Below, one piece after another: positions 16,005-23,901 of a stretch of DNA of 50,697 nucleotides (its first letter is position 1; each line of letters starts with the position of its first letter). The position numbers and the translations under genes are program-made. A model generated the notes under the pieces. The model saw nothing but the letters and a program-made list of their open reading frames with translations. It had not been told where the DNA came from and did no database searches. This DNA is from Flavobacteriaceae bacterium UBA5544 (lineage in GTDB: Bacteria; Bacteroidota; Bacteroidia; Flavobacteriales; Flavobacteriaceae): positions 62,739 to 113,435 of the forward strand of contig DINI01000028.1 of assembly GCA_002426755.1 (NCBI GenBank). The letters run 5' to 3'.

Positions 16005-16571
16005 ATGGCAAGTACATCAGATATTAGAAACGGATTATGTATCAGATATAATAACGATATTTATAAAATCATTGAATTTCTTCACGTTAAACCTGGCAAA
16101 GGCCCAGCCTTCGTTAGGACAAAAATGAAGAGTGTCACCAATGGAAAAGTATTGGACAATACATTTTCAGCAGGTCACAAAATAGAGGATGTTAGGGTTG
16201 AAACCCATAAATTTCAGTTTTTATATAACGATGGGGAATACTATCATTTCATGAACACAGAAGATTACACACAGATTCGTTTGTTGGAATCTGCATTGGA
16301 TAGACCTGATTTATTGAAAGAAGGAGAAGTGGTAACCATACAAATCAATTCTGAAGATAATATGCCGCTTTCAGTGGATATGCCAGCGACTGTAACCTTG
16401 TTAGTCACTTCAACCGAACCTGGAGTCAAAGGGAATACGGCGACCAATGCAACAAAACCAGCAACTGTTGAGACAGGAGCAGAAGTAAATGTTCCGTTGT
16501 TCATTAATGAAGGTGACAAAATCAAAATTGAAACAGAAAAAGGAACTTACAAAGAACGTGTTAAAGAATAA
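16005..16571 (+). CDS. efp: Translation elongation factor P
   Basis: 188 residues, typical. EF-P binds the ribosome between P and E sites and rescues stalling at polyproline. Three beta-barrel domains are seen: the KOW-like domain with the loop HVKPGKGPAFVR, whose tip Lys is K32 (the position modified in other bacteria), the central OB domain, and the C-terminal OB domain ending INEGDKIKIETEKGTYKERV. Modifying enzymes are not in the window. It sits between lpxA and an lpxD-like gene with short spacers, as is usual in Flavobacteriia. Confidence 0.96.
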   Translation: MASTSDIRNGLCIRYNNDIYKIIEFLHVKPGKGPAFVRTKMKSVTNGKVLDNTFSAGHKIEDVRVETHKFQFLYNDGEYYHFMNTEDYTQIRLLESALDRPDLLKEGEVVTIQINSEDNMPLSVDMPATVTLLVTSTEPGVKGNTATNATKPATVETGAEVNVPLFINEGDKIKIETEKGTYKERVKE

Positions 16572-16576
16572 ATCTT

Positions 16577-17512
16577 GTGAAGTTTCCTAAACCACATACT
16601 TTAAAACAAATTGCAGAAATCATCAGTACTTCTTATGTTGGACCTGATGATTTCCCTGTTTTGGGAATGAATGAAATACATGTTGTCGAACCTGGGGATA
16701 TTGTATTTGTGGACCATCCAAAATATTATGACAAAGCTCTTAATTCAGCAGCAACCATTGTTTTGATTAATAAGGAAGTGGATTGTCCTGAAGGCAAAGC
16801 ATTGTTGGTCAGTGATGACCCGTTTCGGGATTTCAATAAACTGACTTTACATTTCAAACCTTTTCAATCATCAAATTCTTCGATTGCCGCAACAGCAAAA
16901 ATTGGCAAGAATACTATCATTCAGCCTAACTGTTTTATTGGCAACAATGTGTCAATTGGGGACAACTGCATCATCCATTCCAATGTGAGCATCTATGATG
17001 ATTCTATTATAGGAAATAATGTAACCATCCACGCTGGAACCGTTTTGGGAGCTAGCGCCTTCTACTACAAAAAACGTCCAGAAGGTTTTGACCAATTGAT
17101 TTCCGGAGGTCGTGTGGTGATAAAAGATAATGTAGATATTGGCGCTCTTTGTACTATCGATAGAGGGGTCACTGGCGATACAACAATAGGGGAAGGCTCC
17201 AAACTTGATAATCAGATTCAGGTTGGGCATGATACCATCATCGGTCGGAAATGTTTAATTGCATCACAAACAGGGATTGCAGGTTGCGTGGTGATTGAAG
17301 ATGAAGTGACGCTTTGGGGCCAGGTAGGTGTAAAAAGCGGAATTACAATAGCAAAAGGCACTGTCTTGTATGCTCAATCTGGTTTAGGGCATTCCACTGA
17401 AGAAAATAAAACTTATTTTGGCTCTCCAGCGGATGAAGCCAGAGACAAGTTTAAGGAAATGGCGTACATAAAGAAAATCCCTGAATTAATTGAAAAATTA
17501 AAACATATATAA
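16577..17512 (+). CDS. LpxD-like N-acyltransferase paralogue
   Basis: 311 residues from a GTG start 5 bases after the efp stop. It has the LpxD architecture: an N-terminal LpxD domain (LKQIAEIISTSYVG; EPGDIVFVDHPKYYDKAL), then a hexapeptide beta helix, and the catalytic-type His in NQIQVGHDTIIG that matches NQIQIAHNVEIG of the lpxD at 12572. It is about 30 residues shorter and quite diverged (IDRGVTGDTTIGEGSKLDNQIQ). Databases usually name such proteins UDP-3-O-(3-hydroxymyristoyl)glucosamine N-acyltransferase. Having two LpxD-type genes within 5 kb suggests a second acyl acceptor or chain length, which is inference. The next gene starts in its stop codon. Confidence 0.85.
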   Translation: MKFPKPHTLKQIAEIISTSYVGPDDFPVLGMNEIHVVEPGDIVFVDHPKYYDKALNSAATIVLINKEVDCPEGKALLVSDDPFRDFNKLTLHFKPFQSSNSSIAATAKIGKNTIIQPNCFIGNNVSIGDNCIIHSNVSIYDDSIIGNNVTIHAGTVLGASAFYYKKRPEGFDQLISGGRVVIKDNVDIGALCTIDRGVTGDTTIGEGSKLDNQIQVGHDTIIGRKCLIASQTGIAGCVVIEDEVTLWGQVGVKSGITIAKGTVLYAQSGLGHSTEENKTYFGSPADEARDKFKEMAYIKKIPELIEKLKHI

Positions 17513-17913
17513 TGTCTTCTAAAAAAGTTGTTAAGCATTTTTACGATTTGGATTTGGCCAAGGATGAAGATGTCATGTCCCATTTTCACAAAGATTGCCA
17601 GCTATATTGGAACAGTAGCCAAGGATTTTTGCTAAAGAATTATGAGGATATTGAGGAAATGGTTCAAAGTATTCGTAAGGCTTATCTATCCTTCAAATAT
17701 CGATTGAGTCATTTGCTTGAAGATGGAAAAACCGTTACGGCGAGATATACTATCTACGTAACTCCAATAGAAAACCCTGATGAAGAGCAGCCTTTGGCGC
17801 ATTTTATTTCGATATGGGAAATCAAAAAAGGTAAATTGTTTAAAGGCTATGAAATAAGTCAATTAGCGGATGAAGACCCTATAAGTTTAAAATCATTTTC
17901 AAATAACATATAA
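17512..17913 (+). CDS. NTF2-like / SnoaL-like fold protein
   Basis: 133 residues. The pattern of an N-terminal helix (KKVVKHFYDLDLAKDEDVMSHF), a cone-shaped sheet with HKDCQLYWNSSQGF, then ARYTIYVTPIENP and HFISIWEIKKGKLFKGYEIS, is typical of the NTF2-like superfamily. No catalytic residues can be assigned, so it may be an isomerase-like enzyme or a binding protein. Its ATG overlaps the stop of the LpxD-like gene (TAATG), so it is translated from the same message. It is a conserved flavobacterial neighbour of efp and sucD. Confidence 0.75.
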   Translation: MSSKKVVKHFYDLDLAKDEDVMSHFHKDCQLYWNSSQGFLLKNYEDIEEMVQSIRKAYLSFKYRLSHLLEDGKTVTARYTIYVTPIENPDEEQPLAHFISIWEIKKGKLFKGYEISQLADEDPISLKSFSNNI

Positions 17914-17930
17914 TTAACCTCTAAAAAACG

Positions 17931-17938
17931 TACTTTTG
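17931..17938 (+). promoter_or_regulatory. -7 promoter element upstream of sucD
   Basis: TACTTTTG fits TAnnTTTG and lies 34 bases before the sucD ATG. The -33 position has no clear TTTG. Confidence 0.45.
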
Positions 17939-17972
17939 TGACGTTTTAAAAAATCAAAATTAAATCTATACG

Positions 17973-18845
17973 ATGAGCGTTTTAGTCAATAAGAATTCAA
18001 AAATTATAGTACAAGGATTTACAGGTAGTGAAGGCACGTTCCATGCTACCCAAATGATAGAATACGGTACCAATGTTGTAGGTGGTGTGACTCCAGGTAA
18101 AGGAGGTCAGACACATTTGGACAAACCAGTTTTCAACACAGTAAAGGATGCCGTGGATAAAGCTGGAGCTGATACATCAATATTGTTTGTACCACCAGCG
18201 TTTGCAGCAGATGCCATTATGGAGGCTGCTGATGCGGGCATAAAAGTAATTATTTGTATTACGGAAGGTATTCCTGTTGGAGATATGATTAAAGCTGCGG
18301 ATTATATAAAAGATAAAGATTGCAGATTAATTGGCCCAAATTGCCCAGGCGTTATTACTCCTGGAGAAGCAAAAGTTGGCATTATGCCTGGTTTTGTGTT
18401 CAAAAAAGGTAAAGTAGGCATTGTTTCAAAATCTGGAACTTTAACTTATGAAGCTGCAGACCAAGTGGTAAAACAAGGTTTGGGAATCACGACTGCCATT
18501 GGAATTGGTGGAGACCCAATTATCGGGACAACCACAAAAGAGGCTGTTGAGTTATTGATTAATGACCCAGAAACTGAAGCCGTTGTGATGATTGGTGAGA
18601 TTGGTGGACAATTGGAAGCTGATGCCGCACATTGGTATAAAAACAGCGGAAGCAAAAAACCAATCATTGGTTTCATAGCTGGTGAAACAGCGCCTGCTGG
18701 ACGCACCATGGGTCACGCTGGGGCAATTGTAGGTGGAAGCGATGATACTGCACAAGCTAAAAAGAAAATCATGCGCGAATGTGGAATTCATGTAGTGGAT
18801 TCCCCTGCTGAAATTGGTAAAAAAGTAAAAGAAGTGTTAGGATAA
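17973..18845 (+). CDS. sucD: Succinyl-CoA synthetase alpha subunit
   Basis: 290 residues. With SucC it converts succinyl-CoA to succinate while making ATP/GTP in the TCA cycle. The CoA-binding Rossmann domain begins MSVLVNKNSKIIVQGFTGSEGTFH, with the phosphate loop GGVTPGKGG. The ligase domain carries the phospho-histidine H248 in TMGHAGAIVGG. sucC is not adjacent in this window. The gene ends in a strong terminator. Confidence 0.96.
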   Translation: MSVLVNKNSKIIVQGFTGSEGTFHATQMIEYGTNVVGGVTPGKGGQTHLDKPVFNTVKDAVDKAGADTSILFVPPAFAADAIMEAADAGIKVIICITEGIPVGDMIKAADYIKDKDCRLIGPNCPGVITPGEAKVGIMPGFVFKKGKVGIVSKSGTLTYEAADQVVKQGLGITTAIGIGGDPIIGTTTKEAVELLINDPETEAVVMIGEIGGQLEADAAHWYKNSGSKKPIIGFIAGETAPAGRTMGHAGAIVGGSDDTAQAKKKIMRECGIHVVDSPAEIGKKVKEVLG

Positions 18846-18868
18846 ATTCTAATTCAAATCAAATAAAG

Positions 18869-18908
18869 ACCTCATAAATTCCTCATAATTTTATGAGGTT
18901 TTTTATTT
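18869..18908 (+). terminator. Intrinsic terminator after sucD
   Basis: A perfect 10-bp stem (ACCTCATAAA at 18869-18878 and TTTATGAGGT at 18890-18899) is followed by a T-run and TATTT. The loop repeats the CCTCATAA sequence, so a second register is possible. Confidence 0.9.
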
Positions 18909-19006
18909 CATACAACTTCTTATCGTTATATTTGAAATTAGAAAACAACCAATAACAAGTACATAAAAGAGAGTGTTTTTATGTATTTGTGGAAAAAATT
19001 ATAAAC

Positions 19007-19753
19007 ATGAAATTATTAGAAGGAAAAACGGCTATCGTTACTGGTGCTTCAAGAGGTATTGGAAAAGGAATCGCTGAAGTTTTTGCACAACATGGGGCGA
19101 ATGTGGCCTTTACTTACAGTTCGTCTGTTGAATCGGCGAATGCATTAGAAAAAGAACTTAATGCTCTTGGAGTTAAGGCTAAAGGCTATCAAAGTAATGC
19201 AGCCGATTTTAATGAAGCACAGCATCTCGCAGATGCAGTGGCAGAAGAATTTGGAAGTATTGATATTTTGGTCAACAATGCAGGTATCACAAAGGATAAT
19301 CTTTTGATGAGAATCACAGAGGAAGATTTTGATAAAGTCATTGAAGTCAACTTGAAATCTGTATTCAATATGACAAAAGCGGTGCAACGAACCATGTTAA
19401 AACAGCGTAAGGGTTCAATTATAAATATGAGTTCAGTAGTTGGTGTCAAAGGAAATGCAGGTCAGACCAATTATGCGGCTTCAAAAGCTGGAATCATAGG
19501 TTTTTCTAAATCTGTGGCTTTGGAATTAGGCTCAAGAAATATCAGAAGTAATGTCATTGCTCCTGGTTTTATCGAAACTGAAATGACCGCTAAACTCGAT
19601 GAAGCAACTGTAAAAGGTTGGCGTGACGCCATTCCATTAAAACGTGGTGGAACTCCAGAAGATATTGCAAATGTTTGTGTTTTCTTGGCAAGTGATATGA
19701 GTGCATACATCACGGGTCAGACTTTGAATGTTGACGGAGGAATGCTTACTTAA
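19007..19753 (+). CDS. fabG: 3-oxoacyl-ACP reductase
   Basis: 248 residues from ATG at 19007, the usual FabG length. An in-frame GTG at 18989 would add 6 residues without family support. It performs NADPH-dependent reduction of 3-oxoacyl-ACP in fatty acid elongation. The motifs of the classical SDR fold are complete: TGASRGIGKGIAE for cofactor binding, NNAGIT, the catalytic Ser in MSSVVG, YAASK (Tyr156/Lys160) and PGFIETEMT. The final DGGMLT is typical. A TATATTTG -7 element lies at 18927-18934, giving a leader of about 65 bases. Confidence 0.95.
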   Translation: MKLLEGKTAIVTGASRGIGKGIAEVFAQHGANVAFTYSSSVESANALEKELNALGVKAKGYQSNAADFNEAQHLADAVAEEFGSIDILVNNAGITKDNLLMRITEEDFDKVIEVNLKSVFNMTKAVQRTMLKQRKGSIINMSSVVGVKGNAGQTNYAASKAGIIGFSKSVALELGSRNIRSNVIAPGFIETEMTAKLDEATVKGWRDAIPLKRGGTPEDIANVCVFLASDMSAYITGQTLNVDGGMLT

Positions 19754-19817
19754 AAATAAGCAGTATTCAGTAGGCAATCTTAATTTAGCCACTTGCAGTA
19801 ATTTTTTTTTAAACTTT

Positions 19818-19831
19818 CGTGTAGTCGTGGC
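19818..19831 (+). repeat. Half-copy of the GCCACGAATACAC palindromic repeat family
   Basis: CGTGTAGTCGTGGC differs by one base from CGTGTATTCGTGGC in the repeat between hisF and hisIE (29731-29744), and both are followed by AAAAAA. No inverted partner is seen here. Confidence 0.5.
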
Positions 19832-19863
19832 AAAAAAACGCACATAAACAGTAAATCTTTTTA

Positions 19864-21897
19864 ATGAGTACACAAACTCTATTATTTATCATATTAGCTG
19901 GAATCATAGCGCTATCATTAGCGCTTTTTCAGTATATATATAAATCAAAAAAGCGGACGAAAGTTTATATGCTATTGGCGTTTTTAAGATTTGTGACAAT
20001 TTTTTCTGTCCTGTTGTTGCTCATAAATCCAAAATTTGACAAAACTACATACACGAATGAAAAGCCCAATTTGGTCATTGCTGTAGATAATTCGGAATCT
20101 GTGAGTTATTTAAGGCAAGATTCAAAAGCAAAGCGACTGATTGCAGAATTGAAAACGAACAAAGAATTAAATGAGCGTTTCAATTTGGAATTTTATCGAT
20201 TTGGAAAAGAGGTGCAAGCATCGGAATCGCTGTCTTTTGATGAAAAACAATCCAATCCTTCACTATTGTTTGATAGATTATCACAAGTGTATAACCGCAC
20301 AGCGTCACCAATAGTTTTGATTACGGATGGCAATCAGACCTATGGTAATGATTACGAGTATTCTACTAACCGTCAAAAACAGCCAGTGTTCCCTGTGATT
20401 CTTGGAGACACAACGCAATATTTGGATTTAAAAATCCAGCAATTGAATGTCAACAGATATGCTTACTTGAAAAATCAATTTCCTGTTGAAATTATTGCCG
20501 TTTATTCAGGAACCTCCAACGCAAGTTCACAATTAAAAATAACTTCAGGGAATGCAACGGTTTATAATCAAAACATTAGTTTTAGTAAATCCAATCCTTC
20601 TCAAGTTGTTAACTTGACTTTACCTGCCAATAGGGCTGGAGTTAATAGTTATAAAGCGGAATTAATTCCAATTGAAAACGAAAAAAATGTGGTCAATAAT
20701 ATCAAAAATTTCGCCGTTGAGGTGATTGACCAAAAAACAAAAGTTGCTATTGTATCCGATATTATTCACCCAGATTTAGGGGCCTTAAAAAAATCGATTG
20801 AAAGCAATGAACAACGCCAAGCTACTATTCTAAAGCCAAACGAGTTTTTAAATCAATCAAATGATTATCAAATGGTTATTATATATCAGCCAAATAATAA
20901 CTTTAGACTGGTGTATGATGAAATTGAGAAATTGAAGCTGAATAAATTTGTAATAGTTGGCAAGCAGACAAGTTGGTCAGCATTGAATAGTTTTCAATCA
21001 TTTTACTCCCAAAATATTACAAATCAAACCGAAGAATTTCAACCTGCATTAAATCCAAATTACTCTACTTTCATTATTGACAATTTGAATTTTAGTGATT
21101 TTCCACCTTTGGTATCGGAATTTGGAGAGGTGAAATTTTCAGTTCCTACAGAAACCATTCTGTTTAAAACCATTAACGGAACACAAATCAATGAATCATT
21201 GTTGGCAACTTTTGAAGCAAATGATAGGAGAGAAGCCATTTTGCTTGGCGAAGGTATTTGGAGGTGGAGAGCACAAAGCTATCTTGAAGATAAATCATTT
21301 ACAAATTTTGATGATTTTATAGGAAAACTGGTTCAATATTTAAGTTCCAATCAAAAGAAAACAAGATTGAATGTTACATATGAATCTTTCTATAATGGAA
21401 ACGACGATGTAAAAATAAACGCACAATATTTCAACAAAAATTATGAGTTTGATGCAACGGCAAACTTAAGCATCACGTTAAAAAATAAAGAATCTCAAGA
21501 AACAAAAACATTTCCTTTTATTCTTAAAAACACAAGTTATGAGGTTGATTTGAGTGGTTTATCAGCTGGAGATTACTCATTTACTGTCTCTGTATCAAAT
21601 GAAAACATTTCAAGTTCTGCAGAATTGAAGATTTTAGATTATAATGTTGAACAACAATTCTTGAATGCTAATGTTGAAAAGTTGCAAAATTTGGCAACCA
21701 GCAGTAACGGAACGTCTTATTTTATTGATGATACAAATGCATTACTCGACAATTTGCTAAAAGACGAACGTTTCGTCACAATCCAAAAAAGCAGTAAAAA
21801 TGTCGTACCTTTGATCGATTGGAAATTTCTACTCGCAATTATCGCATTGAGCCTCTCTGCAGAATGGTTCATTAGAAAATACAACGGATTAATTTAA
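19864..21897 (+). CDS. Large vWA-like membrane protein
   Basis: 677 residues. Two N-terminal membrane helices (about residues 5-24 and 36-55) and one near the C-terminus (about 650-667, FLLAIIALSLSAEWF) anchor a large periplasmic or cytoplasmic region. Residues 67-180 resemble a von Willebrand factor A domain, with a degenerate metal site (VIAVDNSESVS instead of DxSxS and LITDGNQTYG as the later strand). Ig-like strands follow. It resembles the vWA proteins annotated in flavobacteria next to a prohibitin gene, and the pairing with the SPFH protein 15 bases downstream is consistent with a membrane complex. The function is not established. Confidence 0.75.
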   Translation: MSTQTLLFIILAGIIALSLALFQYIYKSKKRTKVYMLLAFLRFVTIFSVLLLLINPKFDKTTYTNEKPNLVIAVDNSESVSYLRQDSKAKRLIAELKTNKELNERFNLEFYRFGKEVQASESLSFDEKQSNPSLLFDRLSQVYNRTASPIVLITDGNQTYGNDYEYSTNRQKQPVFPVILGDTTQYLDLKIQQLNVNRYAYLKNQFPVEIIAVYSGTSNASSQLKITSGNATVYNQNISFSKSNPSQVVNLTLPANRAGVNSYKAELIPIENEKNVVNNIKNFAVEVIDQKTKVAIVSDIIHPDLGALKKSIESNEQRQATILKPNEFLNQSNDYQMVIIYQPNNNFRLVYDEIEKLKLNKFVIVGKQTSWSALNSFQSFYSQNITNQTEEFQPALNPNYSTFIIDNLNFSDFPPLVSEFGEVKFSVPTETILFKTINGTQINESLLATFEANDRREAILLGEGIWRWRAQSYLEDKSFTNFDDFIGKLVQYLSSNQKKTRLNVTYESFYNGNDDVKINAQYFNKNYEFDATANLSITLKNKESQETKTFPFILKNTSYEVDLSGLSAGDYSFTVSVSNENISSSAELKILDYNVEQQFLNANVEKLQNLATSSNGTSYFIDDTNALLDNLLKDERFVTIQKSSKNVVPLIDWKFLLAIIALSLSAEWFIRKYNGLI

Positions 21898-21911
21898 AAT
21901 AAAAACTAACT

Positions 21912-22727
21912 ATGGAAAGATTACCAAAGATTGCAATACCTGCAATCATTACTGCTATCGTACTTATTATTTTACTGGCCAAGTCTGCCGTAACCATTGG
22001 TTCGGGTGAGGCAGGAGTGCTTTATAAAACCTTTGATAATGGTGTTGTCATTGACGAACCACCATTGGGTGAAGGCTTTCATATCATTGCACCGTGGAAC
22101 AAAGTAATTGTATATGAAGTTCGCCAACAAGAGTTGTTTGAAAAAATGAAAGTACTATCTTCAAATGGACTTGAAATTCAAATAGATGCTTCTGCTTGGT
22201 ATTTGCCAGTCTATAATGATTTAGGGAAATTACATCAAAATCTAGGCGAGAATTATTTGCAACGTGTCATACAACCGGCAATTAGAAGTGCTGCACGTAG
22301 TGTTGTGGGTCGTTATACACCAGAACAATTATATTCTAGTAAGCGCGATGCGATTCAAGATGAAATTTTTGCAGAAACAAAGAAAATTTTGGAAAAGCAA
22401 TATGTGCAATTGAATGAAGTTTTGGTGCGGGATGTAACCTTGCCATCAACTATTAAGGATGCCATTGAGCGAAAATTAAAGCAAGAACAAGAATCGCTGG
22501 AATACGAGTTTAGATTGGTTACTGCTGCAAAAGAAGCGGAAAAAGTGATTATCGAAGCACAAGGGAAGGCTGATGCAAATCGAATTTTAAGTGCATCACT
22601 GACCGATAAAATTCTTCAGGATAAAGGAATCGAGGCGACGATTAAATTGGCCGAATCCCCTAACAGCAAGGTTGTTGTGATTGGTTCGGGAGATTCTGGA
22701 ATGCCAATTATTCTCGGAAATCAATAA
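21912..22727 (+). CDS. Prohibitin-family (SPFH/Band 7) membrane protein
   Basis: 271 residues. One N-terminal membrane helix (about residues 9-29, IPAIITAIVLIILLAKSAV) is followed by an SPFH domain (GEAGVLYKTFDNGVVIDEPPLGEGFHII), typical of prohibitins rather than FloT or HflC. A long coiled-coil follows (about residues 170-235, AIERKLKQEQESLEYEFRLVTAAKEAEKVI). Prohibitins form ring-shaped oligomers in the membrane that organise proteins or control FtsH-type proteases. It is 14 bases after the vWA gene, so the two are probably cotranscribed. The his leader starts 79 bases downstream. Confidence 0.9.
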   Translation: MERLPKIAIPAIITAIVLIILLAKSAVTIGSGEAGVLYKTFDNGVVIDEPPLGEGFHIIAPWNKVIVYEVRQQELFEKMKVLSSNGLEIQIDASAWYLPVYNDLGKLHQNLGENYLQRVIQPAIRSAARSVVGRYTPEQLYSSKRDAIQDEIFAETKKILEKQYVQLNEVLVRDVTLPSTIKDAIERKLKQEQESLEYEFRLVTAAKEAEKVIIEAQGKADANRILSASLTDKILQDKGIEATIKLAESPNSKVVVIGSGDSGMPIILGNQ

Positions 22728-22805
22728 GCTTAACAAAAATTTATTTGAGAAAGATTAGGATTTGTAAATTATAATTAGCAATCTTTGTAAATAACAAAAC
22801 AGAAC

Positions 22806-22862
22806 ATGAATTTTATTCAATCACATCATCACCATCATCATATTTGCACTCAAGCGAACTGA
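22806..22862 (+). CDS. hisL: Histidine operon leader peptide (six consecutive His codons)
   Basis: An 18-codon reading frame with its own ATG at 22806 and TGA at 22860-22862 encodes MNFIQSHHHHHHICTQAN. The six His codons (CAT CAT CAC CAT CAT CAT) occupy 22824-22841. It lies 127 bases before hisG and immediately before an RNA that can fold into competing structures ending in a terminator. This is the arrangement of a ribosome-mediated attenuator: scarce His-tRNA stalls the ribosome on the His codons and lets transcription continue into hisG. Run-length and position make a chance origin very unlikely. A weak -7 candidate, AATCTTTG, is at 22780-22787. Confidence 0.92.
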   Translation: MNFIQSHHHHHHICTQAN

Positions 22863-22905
22863 AGATGTATTGAATAAAACCAAGATATTTTAAAACCGTT
22901 TGAGT
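22811..22905 (+). promoter_or_regulatory. his attenuator: competing leader RNA stems
   Basis: Stem A pairs TTTTATTCAAT (22811-22821) with ATTGAATAAAA (22869-22879), a perfect 11 bp enclosing the His codons. Stem B (antiterminator) pairs ACTCAAGCG (22848-22856) with CGTTTGAGT (22897-22905), 9 bp with one G-U. Stem B consumes the left arm of the terminator (22892-22903), so the two are mutually exclusive. A ribosome stalled on the first His codons leaves 22848-22856 free and favours stem B. A ribosome that reaches the stop codon at 22860 covers it, and the terminator forms. Confidence 0.85.
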
Positions 22906-22926
22906 AAATCAAGCGGTTTTGTTTTT
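22892..22926 (+). terminator. Attenuator terminator before hisG
   Basis: A 12-bp stem, with 11 Watson-Crick pairs and one G-U (22892-22903 with 22909-22920), has a GTAAA loop and is followed by GTTTTT. It is immediately followed by a second small hairpin, TTTCCAC-GAAA-GTGGAAA (22924-22941). Confidence 0.88.
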
Positions 22927-22989
22927 CCACGAAAGTGGAAATCTCTTCCCCAAAAAGATTTACTCAAGCCAACACATAAAAGGAAAACT

Positions 22990-23847
22990 ATGAGTAAATT
23001 AAAAATTGCAGTCCAAAAATCAGGACGACTTCACGATGATTCCATGAAAATCCTCAACGATATTGGGATTTCAATTGACAACGGAAAAGATCAGCTCAAA
23101 GCATCAGCAAGAAACTTTCCATTGGAAATATTCTATCTCCGAAATGGCGATATTCCACAATATTTAAAAGATGGAGTAGTCGATGCAGCCATCATAGGCG
23201 AGAATATTTTAGTTGAAAAAGGAAACGGGATTTCCATAATTGAAAAACTAGGGTTTTCAACTTGCAAGGTTTCTGTCGCAGTTCCAAAATCAACCAAGTA
23301 CAAAGGAATTCAGGATTTACAGGGCAAACGAATTGCTACTTCCTATCCAAATACCGTGAACGAGTTTCTAAAGAAAAATAACATTGAAGCCAACCTCCAT
23401 ATCATTAATGGTTCTGTGGAAATTGCCCCAAATATTGGTCTTGCAGATGCCATTGTGGATATTGTTTCGAGTGGCAGTACCTTGTTCAAAAATGGTTTGA
23501 AAGAAGTGGAGATTCTATTGAAATCCGAAGCGATATTGGCGGTTTCAAGCGAAATATCAAAAGAAAACAAAGCTATTTTGGAACGATTGCAATTCCGGTT
23601 ACAATCCGTTTTAAAAGGGCGTCAAAGCAAATACATTCTACTAAACGCACCGAACGAAAAATTAGAAAAAATCATAAGTATTCTCCCTGGAATGAACAGC
23701 CCCACAATTTTGCCGTTAGCGAAAGAGGGTTGGAGCTCGTTACATTCGGTCATCAACAAAAATGAATTCTGGGAAGTCATTGACGAATTAAAACTCAATG
23801 GCGCCGAAGGAATTTTAGTCTGCCCAATTGAAAATATGGTTATATGA
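22990..23847 (+). CDS. hisG: ATP phosphoribosyltransferase (HisG, long form)
   Basis: 285 residues from ATG at 22990. The frame is open upstream to 22900 but that stretch is the terminator and leader. The enzyme joins ATP and PRPP in the first step of histidine synthesis. The catalytic part includes KIAVQKSGRLHDDS, AIIGENIL, ATSYPNTVNEF and the PRPP-loop region DAIVDIVSSGSTLFKNGL. The length and the C-terminal ACT-like regulatory domain (about 212-285, ILPLAKEGWSSLHSVI and NGAEGILVCPIENM) show the hexameric long form, which is inhibited by histidine and needs no HisZ. It is the first gene behind the attenuator. Confidence 0.96.
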   Translation: MSKLKIAVQKSGRLHDDSMKILNDIGISIDNGKDQLKASARNFPLEIFYLRNGDIPQYLKDGVVDAAIIGENILVEKGNGISIIEKLGFSTCKVSVAVPKSTKYKGIQDLQGKRIATSYPNTVNEFLKKNNIEANLHIINGSVEIAPNIGLADAIVDIVSSGSTLFKNGLKEVEILLKSEAILAVSSEISKENKAILERLQFRLQSVLKGRQSKYILLNAPNEKLEKIISILPGMNSPTILPLAKEGWSSLHSVINKNEFWEVIDELKLNGAEGILVCPIENMVI

Positions 23848-23850
23848 CAA

Positions 23851-23870
23851 ATTCCTGCGCAGGCAGGAAT
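23851..23870. repeat. Palindromic intergenic repeat (ATTCCTG...CAGGAAT) between hisG and hisD
   Basis: ATTCCTG (23851-23857), CGCAGG, CAGGAAT (23864-23870) forms a 7-bp hairpin just 3 bases after the hisG stop. Elements of this form, with ATTCCTGC and GCAGGAAT arms, are familiar from flavobacterial intergenic repeats. There is no T-run, so it is not a terminator. Confidence 0.65.
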
Positions 23871-23901
23871 CTCATGAATAAAAACTAAAAACATCAAACC
23901 A

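Noticed and set aside
22900..22989. An in-frame extension of hisG upstream
   Set aside because: It covers the attenuator terminator and hairpins. The HisG fold begins MSKLKIAVQKSGR at 22990.
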